From: Corythucha ciliata
Taxonomy: Eukaryota; Arthropoda; Insecta; Hemiptera; Tingidae
Length of the DNA: 64,000 nucleotides
Direction: 5' to 3'
Assembly (NCBI GenBank): GCA_038030265.1
Contig: CM075938.1
Span: 44,199,189 to 44,263,188 of the forward strand
Part shown: piece by piece, positions 45,111-55,576 of the stretch
Layout: each line of letters starts with the position of its first letter
How positions within the stretch are numbered: position 1 is the stretch's first letter
Notes under the pieces: model-generated
What the model saw: the letters and a program-made list of their open reading frames with translations, nothing else
Told to the model about the DNA's origin: nothing
Database searches by the model: none
Position numbers and translations under genes: made by a program

Positions 45111-46704
45111 GTACGCTGTCAGGGTAAGCCTTGTAGTCCCCCCCCCTTCATTATTGCAATAATTTGTGATAGCCCGGAAAACATGTCAATGCGGCCCAAA
45201 ATGGAGCGGATGGTGGTGTTGGTGAGTCATAGGGAGGACCCTTGGGAATAAATTTCTTCCGATTTGAAATAACGTCTAAATAGCGCAACTGATCGGATCC
45301 CAAAACTATTTGAGATTTTACAGTATGGCAAGTAAAATGTGAAATTTGCCCGCTAAAATAAATATAATACATAAATAAATAATAATAATATTTAAAAACT
45401 GTATATTAATAAACAAGACGAAGTTGACGAACAAATTTTGAAAAAAAAAAAAAAAAAAATGGAATGAGTTCCTTTTTATCTGCATATTAAACAGCTCAGA
45501 CCATATTTTCCAAAAAAAACATAATAAGGACCCGGCTTTGAAGAGTGAGGTCGAAGAACTTTTAAAACCCCGGGAGTTTCTATACTTAACTCACGAAAAC
45601 AAACAAATCCAAGAGCGAGAGATGAAAACGAGACCTTAAAATAATTAAAATCCGGAATACGATCGAAAAATGGAGGAGGAGAGGCGGTGATGCTGATTGG
45701 AGGGGGCTGGATATTCAAAATTTAGAATTGAGTGCAGCGGGAGAATCATATAGGGTATCATCCTCTTAAAGTCACGCGTGATTTTATAGTATACCGAATT
45801 GACAGGTCGAGTCTTGCGCGCAAGAAACCGAACTAATTAAAAATGCTTGAAGTTCATTATTTTCCTCATTATAATAGAAGCCCCCCCCCCCTCTGCTTTG
45901 GATTCTCAGTTCAACTCATCTTTATATTGCCACTTGAAAGGATTTTGGAGCATTGCGTCGATAGACGATCAAAAGTGGCTCTAAATCAGCTGTTGAAACG
46001 CCCCCACTCCCACTGAATTCATAGTGTTGTCTGGGTATAAACGATTTTTTATCGCGTCGATCCTCTCCATTATCGCTCCAGCGTCGACCGCCTGGTCCTG
46101 CGAGAATTACTTTTATGTATTGGAATGTTTGAATAAGCCCATCGTCCCTAGATCCTCTTTTCCCTCACGCATTCGTAAAATGTTGAAAATGTTGTCTTTC
46201 GAAAAAATGTCGCGGTCATCATTATAGTTGAACAAAATAATGACTTAACTCGAGGTGCATGAAAGCGACAAGTGGTTCTCATTTTTCTAGCCTTTTCAGA
46301 AAGGACTTCCAACTATCTCGACTGTTATGTTTCCTGTAAACAAAACTACGTTTCCTAGCTTGAGGAAATTGTCTGTGGTGCCAGCACGACGTGGGATTGT
46401 TTCGGGTAAATTAATGAGTTTTTGAGAGAATTCAACTAATAAGTGCGAAACGCCGTGAATTTTTTTCGTAGGTTTTTAATATGAGAATATCATTCTTGGG
46501 TGATTAAAAAAATAAAATAAAAAAGACGCAACTAACGAGCAAAAAGGACGATTTAAAACAGGCTATTTAATTTTCACGATAATGGCCCCTCCATAAGGTC
46601 AGGATAACTGTCCAAGACTTCCAGAAGCCAACACGAAGAGCAAGTAAGGGTGGAAGGGGTAAGCATAAAGGAGGGAAGAGCCGTAGAATCCAAGCTCAGA
46701 GATT
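45111..46704. other. Intergenic before YDQ gene 2
   Basis: A-runs at 45440-45459, C-runs at 45139 and 45881-45890. A frame at 46024-46227 has a hydrophobic start but begins with GTG and lacks an ATG, so I do not call it. The last 200 bases are the putative promoter of the next gene; no clear TATA box. Confidence 0.4.
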
Positions 46705-47163
46705 ATGTGGTCGTTGTTGGTCCATCTCTTGGTAGCGGTCATTGCCGGTGCCTCGTCGGCCGCCGTGTACGATCAGAGACAGGAGGGTGAATATAACGTT
46801 CACGCACAAGTGGAGGACGTTCTTGTGTTGCTCATCTCAGGGGGGTCGGGAAGCGAAGCGGTCGTGTCAACGGCGACGGACATGAGTGGAGCCGCCCTCG
46901 GCTTCCTGGGCCTCCTTAGACAGAACAATCGCAATAATCAACGTCATCATAATCATCTGAGCGAGACAAAAACTACTCATCCCGAGTCGATCCCTAATAT
47001 CAGTGGAGCTCAGAGTGCAGTGAAGACCGACGTCAAAGAGGAGACGAAACCGTTCAACGCGCCCGTTGAAGTAATGACAGCCGGAAAACTTGGTCCTCCG
47101 AGCCCATTGGCTTTGATTGCCGAGACACCCAACATTTCCATCCACGAAAACATCAAAAAATAA
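46705..47163 (+). CDS. YDQ-family small secreted protein 2 (single exon, 152 aa)
   Basis: Starts at the ATG at 46705. Residues 1-20 are a signal peptide (MWSLLVHLLVAVIAGASSAA). The mature protein starts with VYDQRQEGEYNVHAQVEDVL (21-40), the best copy of the family motif, then VLLI and a Gly/Ser/Ala stretch. The rest is hydrophilic, His/Asn/Lys/Glu-rich with no cysteine, and has two NIS sequons. Unlike the two minus-strand relatives, no intron is needed after the motif region and the C-terminal Cys module is absent. Probably exported. No AATAAA is seen just downstream; only AT-rich variants (aatataaat, about 47195). Confidence 0.75.
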   Translation: MWSLLVHLLVAVIAGASSAAVYDQRQEGEYNVHAQVEDVLVLLISGGSGSEAVVSTATDMSGAALGFLGLLRQNNRNNQRHHNHLSETKTTHPESIPNISGAQSAVKTDVKEETKPFNAPVEVMTAGKLGPPSPLALIAETPNISIHENIKK

Positions 47164-48029
47164 ATCAATCGTTTCTATGTACCAAAATAATTTATAAATA
47201 TAAATTGCATCAATCAAAACACCGCTAACAAATTCTTGTCTTATTCCAACAACCCTTCAAAACTCGTTACAGTGATTTCTGAAAGAATGTAAAATAATGA
47301 AGGCTTCCAAGTCTAATTTTTTCAAACATCTTTTTAATGACGATCGAATTTTTTTCACAAGACCTACGAGGGGGGTCAACGTTCGAAGTTGTATCCTACA
47401 AGTGCAACGAACGGTCAAGTTTTTCAAGGGAATTGGAAACATCTCGTGAGGGAAATAGTTTCTCGGGGTGTGATTAAGAAAAAAAAAAAAAAAAAAAATA
47501 GAAATAACCCCTCTCGGGAAGTGGATGCCTTTCTCATACTATTATTACAGATTGAAGAACGTGTCCCTGTTGTGGATTTTTTCTTCAATTATGTTCTGCC
47601 CTGCTCTCGTCCTAAAGACGTGCTGCTTCTGAAAAGAGTTGTCATTCGTAATAGTCCTACTTGTAATTATTATTGAGTCTCCAGCTTTTCATTTTTTGTT
47701 GCTCGTCAAAAGGTTAAAATTCGAAAATCAAATATAAGATTCTCTTAAATTGCACGATAATTGCGTTTGATAGAAACTTTGAATAAACCACTGAATTTCA
47801 GTGTTTAAGTTTATTTCAGACATCAAATACCACGCAATAACAGTACGATTTCTCTACGCACCACAAACAAAATTGGTGTGAATGAATGAAATGAAATATT
47901 CATATAAACGCGACCTCCTCGGACGTCCAATCTTGAGGCTGGTGGTCCACTAGAATGAATATTTAAGCTGCGCTGCGATGGTTGGTACAACGGGGGAAAC
48001 CAGTTGGAAGTGGGACAATTCAGAAAGAG
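47164..48029. other. No gene seen
   Basis: AT-rich 3' flank with an A-run at 47480-47499. Frames 47257-47442 (-) and 47389-47676 (+) overlap and have no motif. Confidence 0.4.
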
Positions 48030-49445
48030 ATGGTATTGGGTAAACCCAATTTTCAGGAGAAGGAATGGCCTGGTTAGCCTTTTTTTTTGGCTCAGGAAGT
48101 CAGATTAGGGATTTTAGTGGCATGATTTGTGAGTTACGCCATCTGCAAGGCACAAAGCGCCAGTTCAGCTATATTTTTAGTGCACGAAACATCACTGCAG
48201 TTAAACCATTTATAAGGCGCGAAGGCTCAATTTTATGAAGCACGCAATGGTATAATTTTCATCGTTTTCCGGGACCGAATAGCCCGCTTAGCCATTTTTA
48301 TGACAAGCAATTTTATAGTGCAAGACTAGACAGTTTAAGTAGCTATGTTTAAGGCATGAATCATCATTCTGTAGCCTCCGAGTAGGGTGCGAATGATCAG
48401 TTTGGCCATTTTTACAGTGTGAATTGCCAGTTTTGCTATTTTAATACGCGAATTGTGGGCTAAGACATTTTAAAGAAGTGAAGACGAGCGGGTTGTTGCA
48501 CCCGTCGATTTTGTCAGTTTCAGTACAGGAATAATCGGTTTAGGCCTTTTCAGAGCGCGAATCGTCACATCAACAATTTTTATTGGCCGCACAGAGTCAG
48601 CATTGCACATTTTAGGGCGTCAATAGCAGGTTTGCTGGCCATTTTCACGGCACAAACTGTCAGTATGGTATTTTCTATTGTGTTTTCGGTGCGTGGTCAG
48701 TTTGATACTTTCAGAGGGCACGAATCCGTCATTTTAGCCAATTGCAGGGTACGAACTCAGTTCAGCATTTTAGTAGTAATACGTCAAGCCGAGATCGCGA
48801 ATGGCATCGTTTGGCCATCCTTGACGCGTGAAAGGTCGATTTTGTAATTTTCTGGGCAGGAATCATCTGTTTAGGCATTTTTAGGGGCGAGTAGGCAGTT
48901 TGGCAATTTTCAGGGCCCGTATATTTAAAGCGGGAATCGCCAGTTCGACTACTGCTAACGAGTACATCAGCTTAGCCTTTAGCTATTTTCCATTTATATA
49001 TCCAGCTTGGCGAATCCTCAGTTTTTCCATTTTGGGGTGCAAATAGTCAGTATTTAGCCATTTTTAAGTCACATAACGTCCGTCAAGCCAAAGGCACGAC
49101 TGGTCTGTTAGTCATTTTTGGCGCGCGAATAGTCAAATTAGCCCTTTGGAGGGCGGGAATCACGATTTTGTCAGGACACAAATCATCAGTTTAGCCATTT
49201 TAAGATGGCGCGAAAACAGTTTGACCGTTTTTAGAACGGGAATTGCCAGTTTGGCTAGTTTGAGAGCGATAATTACCGATTTCGCTATATTTAGGGCGCA
49301 AATATTCCAGTTTAGCCCTTTCCAAGGCGCGAATCGTCAGTTTTGTCATTTTGGGGTGCGAGTATAGTAAGTTTAGCAGTTTATATGGTGTATTAGTGGG
49401 AACAGCTGTAGTTTATCAGCTATTTTTAGGCAGCGAATGGGCGTC
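48030..49445 (-). repeat. Family B degenerate array (minus orientation)
   Basis: Reverse of the array at 13395-14900: gcgaatcgtcagttttgtca + ttttggggtg, cagtttggccatttttacag and many variants at ~35-45 bases. About 1.4 kb, without identical units. Confidence 0.8.
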
Positions 49446-49566
49446 GAAGCACACAATTTCTCATGCCTCTGTCTTTAGCAAATCCTGAATCTACGTGAAT
49501 ATGTGTAATGTGGAGGAGCAAGGTAGAATACCATTTTCACGCACACTAAGAGCTACTTCACGCTAT

Positions 49567-49608
49567 TCTATTCTTTTCCATTCTATTCTATTCTATTATA
49601 TTCTATTC
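49567..49608. repeat. ATTCT microsatellite
   Basis: About seven imperfect copies of the five-base unit attct. Confidence 0.75.
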
Positions 49609-49784
49609 ACCCGTTAGCCCCCCTCCCCGTAATTCAGTTCTCGCCTGTAGGAGCCCCGCGAGGGCTTGAAACGGCCCTGGTTCTAGAGCCCACTAGACGG
49701 CCGGGGCCCCTCGTTCCAAAGTAGCCCAGTAGTGGCCCTACACATATCGGGGCCAGGGGCGGAAATCTCTATGAGATCCCTTAT

Positions 49785-50580
49785 TAGTCTCTTCGCGATT
49801 AGCGTTTTTCTCGGCTTTAGGCACTAATTATTTTACTTTTAGCCTGGCATTAGCGATTTATTTCACATTTACCTATGAATTAGCCCCTTTTATCAACTTT
49901 AACCGATAATTATCTCTTATTCTCGATTTTATCCGCGAATTAGAGCTTTTTCTCAATTTTAGCGATAAACTTGCCTCCAGAACCCACGGAATTTTTCCTC
50001 AATTTTGGCTGTGAGTTAGAGTTTTCATGAATTTTAGCCGTGATTAGCGCTTATTCCATTTGAGCCACGAATGAGCGATTTTTTTTACTGTTGGACACTC
50101 AGTTGCAGTTGCATCTATTGTATTGCAGAGGCCATACGAATCGGCATTTTCCAATTTTAGCTGCGAAGTAGCGATTTTCACCACTATTATCTATGATTTA
50201 CCAATTTTTCTATACTTTTAGCCGTTCACTTCCATTAATAACGGCACATTAGCGCGTCTCCCCAATATTTGCCTCCGAAGGACTTACTGAAACAGGGAAT
50301 TAGCGTGATTTTACTCTTTGGGCCGGAAACAGGCCTTCAGAAGGCACGAGTTTGTACTTTTCTGAATTTCAGTAGTAAGCAACAAGCTTTCAGAAAGGCA
50401 AATTGCGTTTTTTAAAATCAATTATACCCTCTAAGTGGCCTCCAGACATCGTGAATCAGTGTACTTTTCTTAATTTCGTCGTCAAAAGAGGGATTTTTCT
50501 AAATTTTAGCCACGTAAGGACCTACAGAAACTGGGCATTAGCTCGTTTTTCTTTTATTTCAGGCGCGGTATTTCTCTAAA
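49785..50580 (-). repeat. Family A degenerate array (minus orientation)
   Basis: Units such as cgcgaattagagctttttct and ctcaattttagcgataaact. Ends about 150 bases before an array of the same family in the opposite sense. Confidence 0.75.
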
Positions 50581-50739
50581 GAATGTCACACACGTTCCGG
50601 GTTAGCAACTCTAGAATCGTAAAAAATCGTCCAAAACCAACAACAAGGCAAAACGTTCCATTTTTTTGCTCTGACGGCCCCTTATAGAGGCGTTTTCGTT
50701 GAGATTGGAAAACTTGGAGTCGTCCACTAATAATTCAAG

Positions 50740-51050
50740 GCACAAAATCGCGACTAATATTGACAAGAGCAACGCTAATTTCGGTTAAATTGGGCAAATT
50801 CTCCACTGAAATTGCATATAAAAATTCGCACATAAAAAGAGAATAGATGATAACTCACAGCAAAAGTAGCAGAAAACGCTATATAAAAGCTAAAATTGAG
50901 AAAAATCGCTGCAAATACCTAATACCCTTAAATCGGAGTCAAGTAAAAAAAAGAAAAAAAGAAATCGCAGCTAAAATTGAAAAAACAAAAATCTGTCGCA
51001 TCTAAAAGCTTCAGGGCAAAATGTTTAAAAAATTGCTAATGCGGGGCTAA
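50740..51050 (+). repeat. Family A degenerate array (plus orientation)
   Basis: ctaaaattgagaaaaatcgc, gcagctaaaattgaaaaaac and similar; opposite sense to 49785-50580. Confidence 0.7.
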
Positions 51051-51400
51051 AATATCAAAAATTTCGCTCCAGCAGCTGCCGGTCGGAAAGAGTGCATTTC
51101 ATTCCGTATACAGATACCTTAAGCCGTCCCAGAAGTAATAATTTTGATACTATAATTTGTTTCATTAAGCCGAGCTTCTTCCTCTATTTTCACCACCATC
51201 TCTTCAAAATGTCGAAAATTTTCGTTAGTTTTCCAAGGACTTTGTTATATTGAAGATGAACTAATGAAGTTCAACGCTATTTTTCCACTTCCAAACCGGG
51301 AGGACCATCCCCACCACCTTGACTTTTTCGAAAAATTAAAATGGGAATCAAAGGCTACTCTTACATGGAGTATACGTACCGAATATGATGCTTCTAGAAT
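51051..51400 (+). repeat. Fragment related to the hairpin-element arm
   Basis: Begins aaaatatcaaaaatttcgct + ccagcagctgccggtc, like bases 1690-1730. It also shares ttgactttttcgaaaaatta with 2190-2215. Ends not recognised. Confidence 0.6.
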
Positions 51401-51719
51401 CAACTGGTGTTTTATTGTGATTTTTTGACCATTTAACCCCTATTTCCCCCCTCCACCTTGACCGATTTGGCCCAAATGCAATACCGACCGGGGTCCTATG
51501 ACTTCTGATTTTTGTGCCAAAGCGCGTTCCGCTAAATTAATTTTTTCGAGAGTTATCGTGCTAACAAGAAAACGGCCAAAAGCTTATATATATATATATA
51601 TATATGAATCCTGGAGACCACTGAATTCGTGTTCTAGAGGTTCTGAAACGTGAAAACAACATGACATGACCCATGTTTGCCACCATCACGACGAGACCAA
51701 TAGTGCATTTTCAGAATGA
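51401..51719. other. Spacer with a TA microsatellite
   Basis: (TA)n at about 51584-51606; otherwise nothing supported. Confidence 0.6.
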
Positions 51720-52610
51720 AATGCACTAAAATGGAAAAATTACTAATCTCTGGCGAAAATTGCGGAAACGCCGCAATTGAAGCTAAAATTTGGCTAGAAG
51801 CGCTACTGCGCGGCTATAATTGTGAAAAACTGCTAGTTCTTGACTAAACTTGTGAAAAATCACCGATTCGCGGACAAAGAGTGGAAAAATTTCCAACTTA
51901 AATACTACTCTTCTGAAGACAAATTTGTGGGTAAAATTTAGAAAAACCGCAAATTCATGGCTATAACTGAGAAGAAGCGCTAATCTATAGCTAAAAGTAA
52001 AACAAAATGCTAATACGGTGCTAAAATGTAAAAAAATGTTAATTTTCGGCTTGAAGAAAATCAATTTTTAGTCTGGCTAAAACTTACGAGAAAGGCTAAT
52101 TTTCAGCCTAAATTGAGAAAAAAAGCTAATTCGCTGCTAAAAATGAAAAACATCGCCAATTTGCCGTTATAACTTGTGGAAAACGCAATTCGTGGCTAAA
52201 ATTGAGCAAATTTGTTAATTCTCGGGCTAAAAGCATTGGTGCGCTGCTTAAATTGAGAAAAAGCGCTAGTTTGCGGATAAACTTGAGCAAAATCACTAAT
52301 CCGCGGAAAAAATTGGGACAAATTTCAATTTGCATCAAAAATTAAAAACACGCCAAGTCGTGGCATTTTGCATGCAACTTACAGGTTAAAATTGAGAAAA
52401 ATCGTCAATTTATGGTTATATGGGTAAAAAAAACCGCTGATATGCGGCTGAAAACATCGCTAATTCATAGCGCATGGTGAACAAAAAAATGCGAGGCTAA
52501 TTTTGAGGAAAATGCGTAAGGAAACGCTGATTTTCAGCTCAAAATGAGAACATTGCTATTCTCTGCTTAATTATAGAAAAAATTGCTAATTTGCTGGTAT
52601 ATGGCGCGCT
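51720..52610 (+). repeat. Family A degenerate array, longest plus-orientation block
   Basis: About thirty diverged units, e.g. gctaattcgctgctaaaaat, cgcaattcgtggctaaaatt and actaatccgcggaaaaaatt. Minus-strand Leu/Phe-rich frames at 51783-52064 and 52126-52338 are translations of the array. Confidence 0.8.
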
Positions 52611-53225
52611 AATGGACCCAGTATCTCCTTCTTATGTTTCTTTCTTCGTGAATTGTGTAAAAATTCGGTGGCCATCACAAAAATTCATCTTTCGACGATT
52701 GGGCCACCGAGAACTGAGAGACTGTGAGACTGACTTGAGATGAGACTTGAAACTGTTTCCTTAGAGGAGATACGATGAAACTATTCGTGTTCCAGAAACA
52801 ACTCAGTTGCTTAAGTTGAAACTTGGTCTTACTTATTTCAAGAAACAGAAACGTGTTTGTAAAAAGTGAAACACATATTCATGATGTACCTAAATTCCAT
52901 CTTGAGGAATGAGTAGTGAGTACTATGTATTTAGTACTTGAATCCTAAATTTGAAAGTACTTCATGCATATAGGCATCCTGAATTCATATTGGACGCCTG
53001 GAGTGTAAAAGGCAAGTATGAAGGGGCGTTCTAATTTTAACACGGCGTTATCCTGTCACAATTAACACGATTGTCGTGTGTATACCATCAATATTATAAC
53101 ATTTAACACCCCTTCGTGGTCATCGTTCCCGCAGATGCCGTTGTGCCCCGGAACCCTTTCAACGTTTATTTCGTTGTTCTGAGCCGGTTAGACTATTAAG
53201 ACTTCTGACGACTTTCCAATACGAT
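52611..53225. other. No gene seen
   Basis: Contains a GA-rich stretch (52705-52760, gagactgacttgagatgaga) but no coding or TE signal. Confidence 0.45.
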
Positions 53226-53532
53226 TTAAATAAATTAAATGAAAGTGATATCTTCCGTACGACGATGGAAGGGCATAGCCTAACCTGCCCAACACGATTG
53301 GAGTTTCGAGAAAACCCGGCGGGATTGGAATCCGCAACCTCTGGATTACTAGTCCAGCATGCTACCAATTGCGCCACGGTGACGCCTTTGGAAGTCCTAC
53401 TGCGAGGGATCAGCTGAGCCAAACCCCACCCAGGGCCCGAAACTCGAACTCGAATCGTGTTGGGCTATGCCCTTCCATCGTCGTCCGGAAGATATCACTT
53501 TCATTTAATTTATTTAATTAAATACCGGTGAC
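53226..53532. mobile_element. tRNA-containing inverted-repeat element, copy 2
   Basis: The outer arms read AAATTAAATGAAAGTGATAT and CGACGATGGAAGGGCATAGC on the left and their complements on the right (53440-53516). A tRNA-like unit lies inside (see next entry). The segment between the tRNA and the right arm (atcagctgagccaaacccca) is the complement of the loop segment in the 58.8 kb copy. The right edge carries aataccggtgac, matching the GTCGCCGGTATT edges of the other copies. Confidence 0.8.
53312..53383 (-). tRNA. tRNA-Thr(AGT)-like sequence, probably pseudo
   Basis: On the minus strand the anticodon arm CTGGA-CTAGTAA-TCCAG is perfect and D-arm words GGCGCAATTGG are present. The T-loop region is altered (GCGGATTCCAATCCCGC) and the acceptor stem pairs poorly. 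Part of the mobile element above. Minus-strand frames through it (53159-53422) are spurious. Confidence 0.55.
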
Positions 53533-54074
53533 AACATCTATCGAATACGAGCGTTAGTCGTTACCGGTGCTGTCATAGTGGCCCTGAACGGCGTTCTAAA
53601 CGTGGCCGGGCAGTATATGTATAATGCTCCAGTTTCAATAATATCGGAACTTATTTTTTTTAATCATTTATCCTCTTGTGCATCATTTATTTAATATCTT
53701 TGATCTCAGCGATCCAGTATAATAGAAAGCTAGTCCTGAAGGTCGCGAGCCTCACTGTGGGGGGTGAGAGCCTTCTTTCCATCTGGTTTTTCATTTATTT
53801 ATTATTAATATCCTAAAAGAGGATGTACCTGCTGAGGATAAATTAAAGAGATATTTTTATAAAAAAAAGTACGGATTGAAAGAGGGTTGGATGTGGGTTG
53901 AAAGAGAAAACGAAAACATTAAAATAACGCATGACTGTGGTACCTACTTTTTCAACAGAGAAAAAAGAACAAGGAGTGGGGGGTCTATAAGGGTAGATGG
54001 TTTTTGAGTTGCTCTGCTATTACTGAGAGTGAAAACGAACATTCAAAACGCTCGTGCGCCCAAATTCTTTGACT
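53533..54074. other. No gene seen; flank of small gene
   Basis: No repeats or coding evidence apart from possible 5' UTR of the following unit. Confidence 0.35.
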
Positions 54075-55005
54075 ATGGCAGTTGGCAGTGTTTTCGACAA
54101 TCCCATCGTGTCCGTTCTTACCATCTCGGTTATGATATTCTTTTTCTTCAAATTCTGTTTGGGCGAGGAGCAACTGGTCACTGATTTCGCCGTTGATGTT
54201 GATTGAAAACGAAGAAAATCTACGCTTGCTTATACGCGACCCTGGAAATCAAGGTAAGCTGAATAATTCACTGTATTTCTCCAATTCACACTGGCACCCC
54301 AACTAGTAGCTCAATACAAGACATTGACGAGAGAAAACTTAATTGTATGTAGATGCAGACTTGTAGAGAGGGTTGAAACCTGACTAGGCAATTTCCCGCA
54401 AGACGAGCAATGCCTTCTTTAGCAGAATATTTTTCTCCCGTCCTTCTCTTATACTTCACCCGACACAAATGCTCGCTGGATCACAAACTTTAATTTTTAA
54501 TTTCCAACATTCGTATCAAGTTAACTTTTATCAAAATATCAATCAGTTGCCATTAAACAGTTTTTTATACATCCAAAAGTAACGAGAGGAAGGGAAAGTT
54601 ACCTACTCTTTCTTTTTTTATTATTTTCAGTCTTTTTCAAAAGGATAAACCCTTGAGCGCAACAATTTTACTTTCTCCTAATAATTCACTTTCACCCACC
54701 CCCACCCCCCCGGTCTATTCTTTGTGTGACCATCATTTAATGGAACCAACCCATTGGATTATCTCCTCCTGCATCGTCATGACTATTCATCTTCCTTTGG
54801 ACCCGGATCCTTTCCTATAGCTGTACTCGCGTATCAGTGTCGAAGGGGGAGGTGAAGAATAGACAACCTAAATCATAAGAGCTCAAATCGTACGACTTTC
54901 TCTAGCATTTTATGTTCTTTTTTGTTTCAGGTTCAACTGAAGAATGCCTGTATCCTGTAGTGTGCTCATGGGACAAATATTGTGATATTTTAATTTTTAA
55001 ATAAA
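54075..55005 (+). CDS. Candidate small two-exon gene, 43-aa hydrophobic peptide
   Basis: The ATG at 54075 (context gactATGG) opens 43 codons ending at 54206. The peptide has one hydrophobic stretch (PIVSVLTISVMIFFFFKFCL, residues 10-29) and an acidic tail (EEQLVTDFAVDVD). It could be a single-pass membrane micropeptide or a secreted peptide. A strong donor (AAG/GTAAGC, intron from 54254), an acceptor after a pyrimidine tract (ttttttgtttcag, to 54930) and AATAAA at 55000-55005 suggest a genuine spliced transcript end. The stop lies 47 bases before the junction. An alternative frame (ATG 54196, spliced, 43 codons with three Cys) ends inside the AATAAA and is less likely. Family unknown; the next gene converges on it. 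Confidence 0.35.
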
Positions 55006-55170
55006 TTTTCCGTTACATTTGTGAAAATTTCTTACTCAGAACAATTGAACCGGAAGGTTAGTGAGAGGTCAGAGGGGAAAAAAAGGAAAACATAATGGTC
55101 CAAAACGAGATTTACTACATAATGCATTGCACAGCCGAAAGTCATTGATCGATTAATTTTTACCGGTTTT

Positions 55171-55576
55171 TCAGTTGTGATTTTTGTTCAAAATCCCGTA
55201 CAGAAGATTGGCTAGTCGGTGTTTGGATCTGGAAGACAAGAGAACGAAAATAATTTGTGATAGTTCCAAGTTAGTAATTTTCAGTTAGAGACTTAAAGAA
55301 GGGGGTCGGGGTGACTTACTGGGACTGCTGGACGATTTTCGGTTTGGCCGGGTTACTATCAACCAGATCGGATGGAGCAAGTGAGAGCAAGGCTTCGGCC
55401 GGTGCGACGACGACGGTAACTCCACTCATTTGAAGTCGAAGATTGTCCGTGCCATTTTGTCGTTGATCGTAGAGAACTTGATCGTCGCCCGGTGGCGGGA
55501 TTTTATCTTCGGAGGCGGGGGCGGAAGTCACAAGGGCTGTGGCTGTCAACAGGCTGACCAGAATGAGACGATGCAT
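55171..55576 (-). CDS. YDQ-family small secreted protein 3 (two exons, 104 aa)
   Basis: Exon 1 is 55576-55320, exon 2 55228-55171. The donor is a perfect GTAAGT and the acceptor ttgtcttccag; the phase-2 join gives a tail SKHRLANLLYGILNKNHN. I start at the ATG at 55576; an upstream in-frame ATG at 55612 adds 12 residues but spoils the signal peptide. Residues 1-20 are the signal peptide (MHRLILVSLLTATALVTSAP). A short acidic/Pro segment follows, then LYDQRQNGTDNLRLQMSGVT (35-54) with one sequon (NGT). No Cys. The intron after the motif region parallels gene 1. Presumably exported; function unknown. Confidence 0.75.

Noticed and set aside
46024..46227. Frame with a signal-peptide-like hydrophobic start
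   Set aside because: Begins with GTG, with no ATG before the hydrophobic part and no splice acceptor that would supply one.
53159..53422. Minus-strand frame with a repetitive 'AQLVACWTSNPEVADSNPAG' type product
   Set aside because: This is a translation of the tRNA-like unit (anticodon arm and T arm). Such products are a known annotation artefact.
54196..55006. Alternative spliced frame giving a three-Cys tail
   Set aside because: Its stop codon lies within the AATAAA signal and its start overlaps the longer hydrophobic frame; noted under the small gene but not called separately.
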